DNA of 64,000 nucleotides from TH-plancto1 sp031431195. GTDB taxonomy: Bacteria; Planctomycetota; Planctomycetia; Planctomycetales; Planctomycetaceae. The translations under genes and the position numbers were made by a program. The notes under the pieces are model-generated. The model did no database searches and had not been told where the DNA came from. It was given only the letters and a program-made list of their open reading frames with translations. Numbering within the stretch: the first letter of the stretch is position 1; every line of letters starts with the position of its first letter. The stretch is from the NCBI GenBank assembly GCA_031431195.1, contig JANPCU010000176.1, positions 8,753 through 72,752 of the forward strand. The letters run 5' to 3'. Below, piece after piece: positions 1 through 9,070 of this stretch.

Positions 1-1210
1 AATGGTGCCAATCGAAGGTCATGTCGGCGGTCACGGGATCGTCGATCGTTTGTAGTAACCGCCCATCGTTGACGCTCAGTCCGAGGATGCGGCGGAGTTC
101 CGCTTCGGCGGTATACAGCTGATCGCGGGCGGCGGCGACTTGCAGGACCGATTGCTGGTACTGCTCGCGGGCGGCGGTCTCTTCGAGGGCTCCGCTGCCG
201 AGTCCTCCGGCGGTGCGGCGGGACTGCGCGATATGCAGGGCCAGTTTCGTTTTCGCTTGCATCTCCTCTTCCAGAGCGAGCGAATGCTGGGCAATGGCCA
301 GTTGCCAATATTGCGTTTCCACATCGCGCACGAGATTCGTGAGGGCCAGCTCGAAGTCGATGAGAGACATATCTTCGTTGATGCGGGCGATGACGATTCC
401 CTGCGTCAGGCCGGTGATATTATTCGCGTTCCCCGAGATCGGTCCGGCGATCCGCGTATAATCGATTCCAGCTCCCGCCATCAGGGGCTGACGGAATTGC
501 AGACCGAGGTTGCCGTCATAGGCCGAGGTAAACAGCCGCTGCGTGGAATTGTTCGACCCATAATTCCATTGCTGGTTTAAGGAGACTTGACCGCCGGTGA
601 TTAAACTCTTCGTGAGTGCGGAATTCCACTGGGCGGTGTCAGAGGCCAGCGTGTCACCGGGATTCAGTCCACCGGCGAGGAAGTTGTTGTTCTGGATCTG
701 CTCTTCGCGTCCCCATTTCATGTTGGTGCTGAACTGGGCATCGAAGTCGGAGAGGGCCGCTTCGACGCCGCGCTGACCGAAGAGGTAGCCGCGCTGCTGA
801 ATGGCGGGATCGTAGGCCGAGCGCACTCCTTCCGGGTTGGCCAGGATGGGATTGGAGGGGCTGCCCAGCTGACCCGCCGTGCGAATGACATCGCTGTTGC
901 GGAGCGCGTACTGAACGGCATCTTCGAGCGTGATCGGCCAGGGAGCGGCGAGTTCCTCGTGCCGTAGACGCCGGGGTTCTTCGGCAAACGGCATCTCGGA
1001 GAGGAGCAACGACTCAACACTCTCGCTGGGTTCCAGCTCGATCGACTCGGCTTCGTAATACTCGGCACTCTCGTCGACGATGGGCAGGACGGATGAGGTC
1101 CGGCAGCCGCCATTCATGGTCGCGAGGAGTCCCAGCGCAATCCACACCCCGCAGGCTCGGAATAATCCGGCCTGTCGGGGGGAGCATGGCAGGGGTTGGC
1201 GGCGGCCCAT
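1..1210 (-). CDS. TolC-like outer-membrane efflux lipoprotein (3' end outside window)
   Basis: The reverse strand is open from the ATG at 1210 to the window edge, giving about 403 residues with no stop, so the C-terminus is missing. The N-terminus has a hydrophobic segment followed by NGGC, a relaxed lipobox, which suggests an outer-membrane lipoprotein. Later there are TolC-type features: 'ITLEDAVQYALRNS', a beta-rich middle with 'FRQPLMAGAG', and long helical stretches ('NLVRDVETQYWQLAIAQ', 'TAAREQYQQSVLQVAAARDQL') matching the outer-membrane-efflux coiled coil. It lies just downstream of the HlyD-like gene on the same strand and is the obvious outer-membrane exit duct for the export cluster. 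The family call is firm; the substrate is unknown. Confidence 0.85.
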   Translation of the reverse strand, partial: MGRRQPLPCSPRQAGLFRACGVWIALGLLATMNGGCRTSSVLPIVDESAEYYEAESIELEPSESVESLLLSEMPFAEEPRRLRHEELAAPWPITLEDAVQYALRNSDVIRTAGQLGSPSNPILANPEGVRSAYDPAIQQRGYLFGQRGVEAALSDFDAQFSTNMKWGREEQIQNNNFLAGGLNPGDTLASDTAQWNSALTKSLITGGQVSLNQQWNYGSNNSTQRLFTSAYDGNLGLQFRQPLMAGAGIDYTRIAGPISGNANNITGLTQGIVIARINEDMSLIDFELALTNLVRDVETQYWQLAIAQHSLALEEEMQAKTKLALHIAQSRRTAGGLGSGALEETAAREQYQQSVLQVAAARDQLYTAEAELRRILGLSVNDGRLLQTIDDPVTADMTFDWHH

Positions 1211-1258
1211 CCGTGGAACCTGACCTGTCGAAGCGGTGATACCGATTGTGCGGGCGGT

Positions 1259-1277
1259 CGAGAGCCTCCGGCTCTCG
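1259..1277. terminator. Hairpin between export genes
   Basis: Eight base pairs (CGAGAGCC / GGCTCTCG) close a three-base loop in the gap between the GAF-HlyD gene and the TolC-like gene. No T-run follows, so it may attenuate or protect the transcript rather than terminate it. Confidence 0.3.
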
Positions 1278-1423
1278 GGGTATCATTTCTATCGACGGTC
1301 TGACGACTGCCCGCGATGTGGAGCGGCATTCGCATACTCACCGGGAGAATCGGCACAGGCGGGCGAGCGCTCCGCTTCGAGGACTTCGCGTCGCGGCTAA
1401 TCGGCAGCGCTGGAATTGCCTCG

Positions 1424-3451
1424 CTACCACCAGAGCTTGCGGCGGAGGAATTCCACAAGGTCGCCGAACAGCACATACCCCAGGCTCTTCTGCCCGCATT
1501 CGATCTTGGCAGTGACTTCCGCTCCGATGCGGCGGTGCGGGAGGTCGTCAGGATTCAGGCGGGCATACGCTTCGACGATCGTCCCGGCCTCTTGGGAGTG
1601 ATTCGAACGTGAGGCCACTTCCGTGAGCGTTGCCGCGTAGGTCTTCTCGACAGCTGTCGCGGGGACGTACTCGACGGGGAGCGTGCCATCGGTGGACTGC
1701 TCCAGAGCGGTCAGCAGATGGCCCATCCGGTATTCGGAGACCTCCAGTTCCAGCCGCCACGGACCGGTGTCGTCCATGACCTGCAATAGTCGTTCGCCGC
1801 GCTGGACCGGGCGGTGTTGCAGCTGCTGCTGGAGCTGGAACGTGGCGATCACTCCGTGAGCGGGGGACTTCACGGTCAGCTTCTCTCGTCGCTGCTGGAG
1901 GAGCAATAGTTCCTGTTCTGCTCCACCGAGTTCGAGGCGGGCCTGGACCAGTTCGCCCTGGAGACGCACGGCGTCCTCGGTGGCCCCGCGACGATCGGCC
2001 TCCTGAAACTGAGCGGTCAGGGAGGAAACCTGTTTGCGTTTCTCGCGGACCTTGTTGTCGACCGTCAGATGTTGGGTGTCGAGGTCGTCACTGTGCAGGA
2101 TGAGTAAAACTTGCCCCTCCGTCACGCGCTGGCCACTCACAACTTGGAGTTCCTCAACATCCCCATCCCACGGGGCGAAGACATCGTGTTGCCGGGTGGG
2201 CATCGCCAGTCCCTGGGCCTCGACGCGGAAGTTCCACGGCAGCCAGGTCAGTGTCGCTCCCACGCCGCCCAGCAGTAGTAGAATCAACGCGGCCCACCAG
2301 AGCCGTCGGCCATGCAGCCAGTTCAGCATGCGACCGATCGAGCGCCACAGCGGGAGTAAAAAGATCGACTCGTGCGCCAGTGAGTTCGTCAGCGCGACGG
2401 AGACATGCTCGATCAGCAGTTCGGTCTTCGCGGACAGGCCCGGCTGCGGCTGACTGACCGCCGACTGCTCGACGATCAGTGCCCCCATCACGGCTCGCAG
2501 CTTCCGCCGAGGCCCCTCGTCGGCGCGCGGGTCGACGGTCGGTGCCGGAGCGAATAACGGAACAATCCAGACCAGTCGCATGCGACTTTCGACCAGATAA
2601 TCGGACAAGGCCCGATGCAGTTCATCGGGCAGCGGGAGCAGTTCCCCTTCATAGCGCAGCGGGACACCCCCGCGCACGGTGAGCTGCGCGAGGTGTTGCA
2701 TCGAGCGGACCAGATTGGCCCGGCGCTGAACTTCATCCTGGCCGCTGATGGCGATGATGCGCGTGGCCTTCCCGCGCACGAGGGCCACGCTCAATCGATC
2801 GCAGCCGAGCAGTCGACGGCCATCGTTGACCGCCGTCAGCGCGGCCTCTTCCAGGTGGAGCGTGCGATGGAGTTCAAACAGGAACCGGTCCCACTCTTCC
2901 CAGAACGCCGCTGTCGGGGGCGGCAGTGCATCGTCTTGATGCAGTAGTCGACTGAGGCGGTCGGCCAGTTGCTCAACGGTCGGTCGGCCTCCGGAGCGTT
3001 CCGGATCGACGGTCGGTGGGGCGAGTAATTCGATCACTCCGACGACGACGCCCGCGCGTCGCAACCCAGCCAAGTAGGCGACGTGAGGCCGAAGTCCCTG
3101 CGCGTCCTGCCGGTGGTCGGCAGTCAGTGTCTCGCCGTCTTGTAGGACGCGGCTCACGCGCTGCTGGTGGGAGGGGGTGATCTTTGTCCCGTGGATGACG
3201 AACCGGCTCAGCCCCTGCTCAGCCTCGACATGAGCCTGTCCTGCGGCATCGCTCAGCCAGCACAGACCTGCCCAGCCGGGATGCTCTTCCGTGAACTGTT
3301 CCAGCAGGACGAGAATGGCCGGGCGAGGCTGCATGTGGCGATCAAGAAAATGAGGTGCTTGTCTGTGGTGGTGAGGTCCGTTAGAACAACATCTATTGAC
3401 GGGCCGACGAGTCTTGAGTTCCACAGTCAGCGGCCCGCTCTCGTTTTGCAT
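1424..3451 (-). CDS. GAF-domain / HlyD membrane-fusion protein
   Basis: A 675-aa protein. Residues about 40-370 look like one or two GAF-type sensory modules. A single membrane segment lies near residues 383-405 ('LWWAALILLLLGGVGATL'), followed by an HlyD-type periplasmic part with a biotinyl-lipoyl half ('FAPWDGDVEELQVVSGQRVTEGQVL'), a helical hairpin and the second lipoyl half ('VKSPAHGVIATFQL'). It probably couples a cytoplasmic signal to an export adaptor working with the TolC-like gene downstream. The start is uncertain: an internal ATG at 3334 would leave a normal promoter gap to the divergent gene, whereas the ATG at 3451 leaves only 20 bases. Neither has a clear Shine-Dalgarno. Confidence 0.85.
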   Translation of the reverse strand: MQNESGPLTVELKTRRPVNRCCSNGPHHHRQAPHFLDRHMQPRPAILVLLEQFTEEHPGWAGLCWLSDAAGQAHVEAEQGLSRFVIHGTKITPSHQQRVSRVLQDGETLTADHRQDAQGLRPHVAYLAGLRRAGVVVGVIELLAPPTVDPERSGGRPTVEQLADRLSRLLHQDDALPPPTAAFWEEWDRFLFELHRTLHLEEAALTAVNDGRRLLGCDRLSVALVRGKATRIIAISGQDEVQRRANLVRSMQHLAQLTVRGGVPLRYEGELLPLPDELHRALSDYLVESRMRLVWIVPLFAPAPTVDPRADEGPRRKLRAVMGALIVEQSAVSQPQPGLSAKTELLIEHVSVALTNSLAHESIFLLPLWRSIGRMLNWLHGRRLWWAALILLLLGGVGATLTWLPWNFRVEAQGLAMPTRQHDVFAPWDGDVEELQVVSGQRVTEGQVLLILHSDDLDTQHLTVDNKVREKRKQVSSLTAQFQEADRRGATEDAVRLQGELVQARLELGGAEQELLLLQQRREKLTVKSPAHGVIATFQLQQQLQHRPVQRGERLLQVMDDTGPWRLELEVSEYRMGHLLTALEQSTDGTLPVEYVPATAVEKTYAATLTEVASRSNHSQEAGTIVEAYARLNPDDLPHRRIGAEVTAKIECGQKSLGYVLFGDLVEFLRRKLWW

Positions 3452-3471
3452 TCTGACGGAGAGACCGACCG

Positions 3472-4395
3472 GTGACCAGCATTCCGTCTTTCAGATTGAT
3501 TGTCCTGTGTGCGGGCCTATGGGCGATCACTCTCGGCCAGCACTCGGGAGGGGAGGACAAGGTTCCTACTCGCCCTCCCGTGTTCAAGGTCGAACACTGT
3601 CGGGTTTTGTTCATCGATCGCCGAGTGATCTCTGCGGGCGGCACCGGCGTGATCGCGGAGATCGTCGACGAAGGGGCACGAGTCAGTGCTGAAACGGTTC
3701 TGATTCAATTGCAGGACCGCGTGCCACGCGCCGCATTGGCGGCTGCGGAAGCGAAGGCCGAGAGTGATGTCGAGATCCGGCTCGCTGAGAAAGCGACCGA
3801 AGCGGCGAAACTCGATCTCGCCGCAGTGCGCGCTGCCAACGCACTGGCCCCCGAGGCGTATCCTCACGTCGAGGTCGAACGCCTGCGGGTCAAGCAGGAA
3901 CAGGCCGACCTCGAAACGGAACGGGCGCGGCAACAGCTCAAAATCGCCCAGCGCGAACGCGATCAGGCAGCTGCGGAGCTGGCTTCGACACGCATCGTGG
4001 CTCCCATCGGTGGACTGGTCACCAAACGACTGAAGGCCATTGGCGAAGGGGTCCAGCCCGCCGACCCGATCCTGGAACTGGTCAACACCGATCGCGTCCG
4101 CATTGAAGGCTACGTCCCGCTGGAACAACTCTGGAAGCTCCAGGTCGGCCAGACGGTGCGTGTGCAACTCGATCTGGGCGGTGAACGCCCACTGCCCGTC
4201 GAACAGGAAGTCTTCACTGGCCAGCTGGGGTTCGTGGATGTCACTGTGCAGTCGGTCGCTGGAACCGCGCGCATCTGGGCGGAAGTCCCGAACCGGAAAG
4301 AGCTGCTCAAGGATGGACTCTCCGCCCGTATGACGATCGACCTGTCCGATCCCCCGCCCGTGGAACCACAAGCCCCCGTGCGTCTGAAGGAATAG
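3472..4395 (+). CDS. HlyD/RND-type periplasmic adaptor
   Basis: A 307-aa protein starting at GTG with an N-terminal signal sequence ('LIVLCAGLWAITL'). It has the usual adaptor order: lipoyl half ('GGTGVIAEIVDEGARVSAETVLIQL'), a long Ala/Glu/Arg-rich coiled-coil hairpin (about residues 75-165), the second lipoyl half ('STRIVAPIGGLVTKRL') and a beta-barrel region. Such adaptors bridge an inner-membrane transporter to a TolC duct. It is divergent from the GAF-HlyD gene and upstream of the M50-HlyD gene, so the cluster holds three proteins with HlyD folds. No RND pump or ABC exporter gene is present in the visible part. Confidence 0.85.
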   Translation: MTSIPSFRLIVLCAGLWAITLGQHSGGEDKVPTRPPVFKVEHCRVLFIDRRVISAGGTGVIAEIVDEGARVSAETVLIQLQDRVPRAALAAAEAKAESDVEIRLAEKATEAAKLDLAAVRAANALAPEAYPHVEVERLRVKQEQADLETERARQQLKIAQRERDQAAAELASTRIVAPIGGLVTKRLKAIGEGVQPADPILELVNTDRVRIEGYVPLEQLWKLQVGQTVRVQLDLGGERPLPVEQEVFTGQLGFVDVTVQSVAGTARIWAEVPNRKELLKDGLSARMTIDLSDPPPVEPQAPVRLKE

Positions 4396-4408
4396 GGGAG
4401 ATTTTGGA

Positions 4409-4538
4409 ACACTAATCTCCGCTAATAACCACTAATAAGAACAGGGAGGATGTGGCCATGATAAATCGTCGCTAGTGGTCAAAACGCCCGCTAACTCCCT
4501 CCCCTCTGGATTAGTGTTGATCAGCGGAGATTAGTATT
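4409..4538. repeat. Long-spaced inverted repeat in intergenic DNA
   Basis: ACTAATCTCCGCT at 4411-4423 is an exact reverse complement of 4523-4535, and the arms extend to 16 bases with one mismatch. AACACTAAT (4409-4417) is also matched by ATTAGTGTT (4510-4518). The structure fills most of the gap between two export genes and looks like a small non-coding repeat element. Confidence 0.6.
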
Positions 4539-4540
4539 CC

Positions 4541-4596
4541 TTTGCCTCCTTCCTCCTTCCTCCTTCATCCTTCATCCTTCATCCTTCTCTCCCTCC
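4541..4596. repeat. CTTC/CATC low-complexity tract
   Basis: A pyrimidine tract built from repeated CTCCTTC and CTTCATC units immediately before the M50-HlyD start codon. It leaves no recognisable Shine-Dalgarno for that gene. Confidence 0.5.
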
Positions 4597-4600
4597 CCCC

Positions 4601-6826
4601 ATGCAAACCGCTCCCGCGTCCTCCATGCGTCCCTCCTCGCAGCAGCCGATCCCGCTGCGGCGGAGGCAGGATGTCGTGGTCGAGTGGATCAAGTATCGCG
4701 ATGTGGCCCATGCCGTCATCAAAGACCCCTGCGGCCTGAAGTACGCCCAGCTCCAGCCCGAGCAGTATGAAATCTGGTCCCTGCTCGATGGTCAGCGGCC
4801 CCTCGAAGAACTCCGTGACCTGTTGCAGAAGTCGCACCCCAGCGTGCATCTGACGCTGCTCGATGTGCAGGCTCTGATTCACGATCTGCATGAGAAGCAG
4901 CTGCTCGTCAGCGAGCGGCCCGGACAGGGACGGGAACTGATTCAGCAGCGCCGGACACGGAAGTGGAAGGCGTTCTGGTCGGTGGTCCGGAATCCCCTGA
5001 GCGTGCGACTCTCGGGGTGGGACCCCGACCGCACACTGACGGTTCTGCATGCCTGCTGCGGGTGGTTGTTCTCGGCATGGGCAGTGGCTTCGGTGACGCT
5101 CATCACGGGTGGTGCCGCCCTGTTCCTGATGATGCGTGTCGAAAACATCCGCCAGCGGCTGCCGGAGTTCCAGCAGTTCTTCGCCTGGCCGAATCTGGTC
5201 TACCTGTGGCTGACGATGGGAGCCATTCGTGTCCTCCACGAGTTCGGACACGGTCTGGCCTGCAAGCATTTTGGCGGGGAGTGCCACAAGATGGGGGTGA
5301 TGCTGCTGGTCTTCAGCCCCACGCTCTACTGCGATGCCTCCGATGCCGGGATGCTGCGCAACAAGTGGCAGCGGATCTTTGTCTCGGCAGCGGGGATGTA
5401 TGTGGAGATCATCCTGTCGACGCTGGCGTTTGCACTCTGGTGGCATTCCCAGCCGGGACTGCTCCAGAATCTGTGCCTGAATCTCTTCTTTATTTCCACA
5501 TTGACGACAGTGCTGTTTAATGCCAATCCGCTCATGCGGTTCGATGGTTATTATATTCTGCTCGACTGGTTGGAGATCCCCAACTTGCGTCCGCAGGCAT
5601 CGCAAGTCTTGCAGCAGAAGTTCGCGTGGTGGTGCCTGGGGATTCAGATCCCGAAAGATCCGTTTCTCCCCACCTCCGGCTGGTTCTGGTTCATTCTGTT
5701 TACGGTGGCGTCTTTCATTTATCGCTGGATCGTGTCGTTCGGGATCATTCTGTACCTGTACACGGTGTTGCAGCCGTACCGCTTGCAGAACATCGGAATC
5801 ATGCTCGCCTGGCTCTCGGGCGGAACCGCCTTGTTCGGACTCGGTTACAGTCTCTACCAACTGCTCAAGATGCCTCGACAAGAACCACTCAGCCGCCCGA
5901 AGATCGCTGTCAGCCTGCTGCTATTGGCCGGTCTGATCTGCGGCGGGTTGTTAGTGCCGGTCTCGTGGTACATCCACGCCCCTGTGACGATCGAGCCGGT
6001 CGGCGTAGTCCATGTCTTGAATCGCGTTCCCGGTCAACTCGTAAAGTTGCATGGTCAACCGGGCGATGAGGTGTCTGTCGGCGATCCCCTCGCCACACTC
6101 TCGTCGGTGGAACTCGACGATCGGCTGCGAGAGTTGACGCTGGAACAATCGGTCCGCGAGGTCGAGCCCGCCACCTATCGCCAGCTCAATCAGCCGGATC
6201 AAATGGTCCTTGCGGAAGACCGACTGCGGACCGTCAGCGAACAGCTGCAAGATGCCCGGGCGCTGTGGGAGCAGACCATCGTCCGCGCTCCGATCGCCGG
6301 GCGGATTGTGGCCGCGCGCCGCTCACAACCATCGACGGCGGACCAGGACGACGAACGTCTGCCCCGCTGGAGTGGCACGCCCCTTCACCCGCGCAATGTC
6401 GGAGCCTACATCGAGCAGCGCACGCATCTATGCAGCATCGCCCCCAGTGACCGCTTTGAGGCGATCCTGTTGGTGGATCAAGTCGACCGCAATGATGTGG
6501 TCATCGGGCAGACCGTGCGACTCAAGCTGGAAGAGCTGCCGCATCTCGTGCTGGAGGGCGTCGTCACGGCGGTCTCCGATCGGCATCTGGAGTTCGCGCC
6601 GCCCGAACTCTCCAACAAGTTCCAAGGCCCCCTCGCCACCGTCAGCGACGCCGAAGGTCGCGAGCAGCTAACCCACCTCACCTACCAGGCGACCGTTCCG
6701 CTCACCGTGGATGCCGACCTGCTCCGCAGCGGTATGCGCGGCGAAGCCCGCATCATCATCGCCCAGCGCTCCGCCGGTCAGTGGATCTGGCGCTGGCTCC
6801 GCTCGACGTTCCACTTTCGGCTGTAG
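4601..6826 (+). CDS. PqqD-like / site-2 protease (M50) / HlyD fusion membrane protein
   Basis: A 741-aa protein. Residues about 25-105 resemble a PqqD-like peptide-binding winged helix. A polytopic M50 domain follows, with the zinc motif HEFGH at 213-217 and the second metal-ligand region 'NPLMRFDGYY'. After several membrane segments comes an HlyD half with lipoyl-like 'RVPGQLVKLHGQPGDEVSVGDPLA', a short hairpin, and 'IVRAPIAGRIV'. This architecture recurs beside peptide or protein export genes. It may process or escort a substrate across the inner membrane while its periplasmic part contacts the adaptor and TolC proteins. It precedes the SecA paralogue on the same strand. No substrate gene is obvious. 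Confidence 0.85.
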   Translation: MQTAPASSMRPSSQQPIPLRRRQDVVVEWIKYRDVAHAVIKDPCGLKYAQLQPEQYEIWSLLDGQRPLEELRDLLQKSHPSVHLTLLDVQALIHDLHEKQLLVSERPGQGRELIQQRRTRKWKAFWSVVRNPLSVRLSGWDPDRTLTVLHACCGWLFSAWAVASVTLITGGAALFLMMRVENIRQRLPEFQQFFAWPNLVYLWLTMGAIRVLHEFGHGLACKHFGGECHKMGVMLLVFSPTLYCDASDAGMLRNKWQRIFVSAAGMYVEIILSTLAFALWWHSQPGLLQNLCLNLFFISTLTTVLFNANPLMRFDGYYILLDWLEIPNLRPQASQVLQQKFAWWCLGIQIPKDPFLPTSGWFWFILFTVASFIYRWIVSFGIILYLYTVLQPYRLQNIGIMLAWLSGGTALFGLGYSLYQLLKMPRQEPLSRPKIAVSLLLLAGLICGGLLVPVSWYIHAPVTIEPVGVVHVLNRVPGQLVKLHGQPGDEVSVGDPLATLSSVELDDRLRELTLEQSVREVEPATYRQLNQPDQMVLAEDRLRTVSEQLQDARALWEQTIVRAPIAGRIVAARRSQPSTADQDDERLPRWSGTPLHPRNVGAYIEQRTHLCSIAPSDRFEAILLVDQVDRNDVVIGQTVRLKLEELPHLVLEGVVTAVSDRHLEFAPPELSNKFQGPLATVSDAEGREQLTHLTYQATVPLTVDADLLRSGMRGEARIIIAQRSAGQWIWRWLRSTFHFRL

Positions 6827-6842
6827 GGGATGGAAGGTTGAT

Positions 6843-6901
6843 GGTTTATGGTTGATGGTTGATCGACCAGAAACCTCCCCTCCTTCGATAAACCATAAAC
6901 C
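6843..6901. repeat. Inverted repeat before the SecA-like gene
   Basis: GGTTTATGGTT (6843-6853) and AACCATAAACC (6891-6901) are exact reverse complements and occupy most of the gap before the SecA-like start. The left arm also contains short GGTTGAT repeats. Confidence 0.5.
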
Positions 6902-6917
6902 TCTTGCCCCTCCCCCC

Positions 6918-8834
6918 ATGCTGTCCCGCACCTTCCCCTTCTGGCAAGCCAACCCTCTGCCCCGCTGGCAACGGCAGGCGGAGCGTATCCTCACGCAGCG
7001 GCGTACGCTCGAAGCCCTCAGTGCCGACGAGTTACAACAACGCATTCGCAATGCCGCGTGGCAAGCCAAGTCGGGCGTGCCATTGGCCCAGCTGTGCCCC
7101 GAGGTCTATCCACTGGCCATCGAAGCGACGCGGCGAGTCACCGGGAAGACGCACTACCCGGTGCAGGTCATGGGCGCGCTGGCGCTGTTCGAAGGTCACA
7201 TCGCCGAGATGCAGACCGGTGAAGGGAAGACGCTCACGGCGGTGCTGCCCGTCACGCTGCGTGCGCTGGTCGGACGGGGTGTCCATGTCATCACCGCCAA
7301 CGATTATTTGGCTCAACGCGATGCCGCAGAGCTGGGGGTGATCTACGAAGTCCTTGGTCTGACGACCGCCTGCGTCCACCCGGAGCTAGAGGATCAAGAT
7401 CGCCAAGCCGCCTACGCGTGCGACATCACCTACGGCACCGCCAGCGAGATGGGCTTCGACTTCCTCCGCGATCGATTGCGACAAGGGGCGAGTGCCGAGG
7501 AAGACCGCCCCTCCCGGCAGTTCTTCCAAGCCCACAGTCCGCGCGAACCGACCGTCCAGCGGGGTCACTATTTCGCGTTGATCGACGAGGCCGACAGCAT
7601 CCTGATTGATGAGTCCCGCACCCCGCTGATCATCGGCCTCGAACAGGCTAGCCCCCCCGCCAAGGTCAGCTTGTATCGCTGGTGCATCCACATCGCGAGA
7701 CAACTCCAGCTGCGAGTGGACTTCGAGTTCGATCCCCGGAAACGGCAGGCTCACCTGACCGAGCGCGGGTCGCGGAACGTGGTCCTGCTGGCCAAGCCGG
7801 TCCTGATGGACACGATCGACATGGAGCAAATCTGTCACCATGTGGAGACCGCTCTGACGGCTCATCTGGCGTACGATCTCGACCGCGACTACGTGATTGC
7901 CGACGACGAGATCGTGATCGTCGATGAAAGCACCGGTCGCAAAATGGACGGACGCAAGTGGCAGGATGGCCTGCATCAGCTGGTCGAAGCCAAGGAACAA
8001 GTCCCGATCACCCCGCCCACGTGCAGTGCCGCCCGCATCACGATCCAGTCGTTCTATCGTCGCTACGAACATCTCGCGGGGATGACCGGCACGGCCATGC
8101 CCGCCCAGGCTGAGTTCCGACGCACCTACAAACTCCCGGTCAGCGTCATCCCCACCCACCGTCCCTGCATCCGCCAAGGCCACCCGCCGCGCGTGTTCGT
8201 CGATCAACAGTCGAAGCGACAGGCCATCGTTCTCTCAGTGCAGGAACTGATCGAGCAAGGCCGGTCGATCCTGATCGGCACCCCCTCGGTCGAAGCCTCC
8301 GAAGGCGTCGCCGCCGTACTCCTGCAACACGGCATCGAACACACGGTGTTGAATGCCCGGTTCCACGACATCGAAGCCGAGATCATCCAGCGGGCCGGAG
8401 TCCCCCGCGCGGTCACCATCGCCACCAACATGGCCGGACGCGGCACCGACATCCTATTGGACGAGGCCGTCCGCTACGCCGGGGGACTGCACGTCATCGC
8501 CACTGAAATGCACACTTCGAAACGCATCGACCGCCAACTCATCGGCCGCGCCGCCCGGCAAGGCGACCCCGGCACCTTCCAGTTCTTCCTCTCCCTCGAA
8601 GACGAACTGCTTCGCGTCCTGCCCCCATTGAAACGCCAACAACTCATCCAACAAGCCCGCCCCAACCCCCACGGCGAACTCACCGCCCGCTCGCTCCAGA
8701 CTTTCACCCGCACCCAACAACAACTCGAAACCCAACAAGTCCAACAACGCCGCCACCTCCTCGACTTCGAAACCGCACAAACCAAAAAATACCGCCGCCT
8801 TGGCCTGGACCCCTACCTGGAACTCGCCGAGTGA
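6918..8834 (+). CDS. SecA-like preprotein translocase ATPase, short paralogue
   Basis: The 638-aa frame from the ATG at 6918 has the SecA motor: 'MQTGEGKT' (Walker A G101-T105), 'ITANDYLAQRDA', 'GTASEMGFDFLRD', DEAD at 223-226 followed by 'SILIDESRTPLIIG', 'AGMTGTA', and motor 2 'TNMAGRGTDILL' with 'IDRQLIGRAARQGDPG'. Housekeeping SecA is usually about 800-900 aa. Here the C-terminal scaffold is shortened and the zinc-binding tail is absent, which indicates an accessory SecA. Its position after the M50-HlyD gene suggests it energises export through the HlyD/TolC-like proteins or feeds SecYEG for this cluster. Reading upstream of 6918 enters the previous gene and looks non-coding. Confidence 0.9.
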   Translation: MLSRTFPFWQANPLPRWQRQAERILTQRRTLEALSADELQQRIRNAAWQAKSGVPLAQLCPEVYPLAIEATRRVTGKTHYPVQVMGALALFEGHIAEMQTGEGKTLTAVLPVTLRALVGRGVHVITANDYLAQRDAAELGVIYEVLGLTTACVHPELEDQDRQAAYACDITYGTASEMGFDFLRDRLRQGASAEEDRPSRQFFQAHSPREPTVQRGHYFALIDEADSILIDESRTPLIIGLEQASPPAKVSLYRWCIHIARQLQLRVDFEFDPRKRQAHLTERGSRNVVLLAKPVLMDTIDMEQICHHVETALTAHLAYDLDRDYVIADDEIVIVDESTGRKMDGRKWQDGLHQLVEAKEQVPITPPTCSAARITIQSFYRRYEHLAGMTGTAMPAQAEFRRTYKLPVSVIPTHRPCIRQGHPPRVFVDQQSKRQAIVLSVQELIEQGRSILIGTPSVEASEGVAAVLLQHGIEHTVLNARFHDIEAEIIQRAGVPRAVTIATNMAGRGTDILLDEAVRYAGGLHVIATEMHTSKRIDRQLIGRAARQGDPGTFQFFLSLEDELLRVLPPLKRQQLIQQARPNPHGELTARSLQTFTRTQQQLETQQVQQRRHLLDFETAQTKKYRRLGLDPYLELAE

Positions 8835-8846
8835 ACCGATATCGGT
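8835..8846. other. 12-bp perfect palindrome after the SecA-like gene
   Basis: ACCGATATCGGT lies just past the SecA-like stop codon. It may be a protein-binding site or mark the left boundary of the plasmid-like element. The rest of the gap to the origin (8847-9070) has a second palindrome, GAATCGTTCGATTC, and no gene. Confidence 0.35.
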
Positions 8847-9070
8847 GCAAGAGGTGAACAAGCCGTACTTCTCTCGAATCGTTCGATTCCAGCAAGAGAA
8901 TGTCCCTCGACGTAGGGAAGTGAGCGGATAAGTCGATTCGCGTCTGGCATCCCCATCGGAGCGCGATTGCGGTCGGTGTCGTGGCCACAAGTGATGTCCC
9001 AGTCCTGTATGCCACTGGGGGCGGTTCTGCGGGCTCGGGCGGCAGGGGATGAGAGATGTTCTCTCCGTTC

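Noticed and set aside
4565..5881. Long antisense frame opposite the M50-HlyD gene
   Set aside because: The composition (His/Gln/Arg-rich, no domain) is that of the complement of a G/C-rich gene; the forward gene has clear motifs.
8848..8855. Shared octamer CAAGAGGT at the left edge (8848) and right edge (44612) as attachment-site core
   Set aside because: An 8-base match between two windows of a few hundred bases is expected by chance; no longer direct repeat was found.
8868..8895. tRNA-like T-arm (CGTTCGATTCC)
   Set aside because: The neighbouring bases cannot form a T-stem and no anticodon or acceptor arm is present; it is a plain palindrome.
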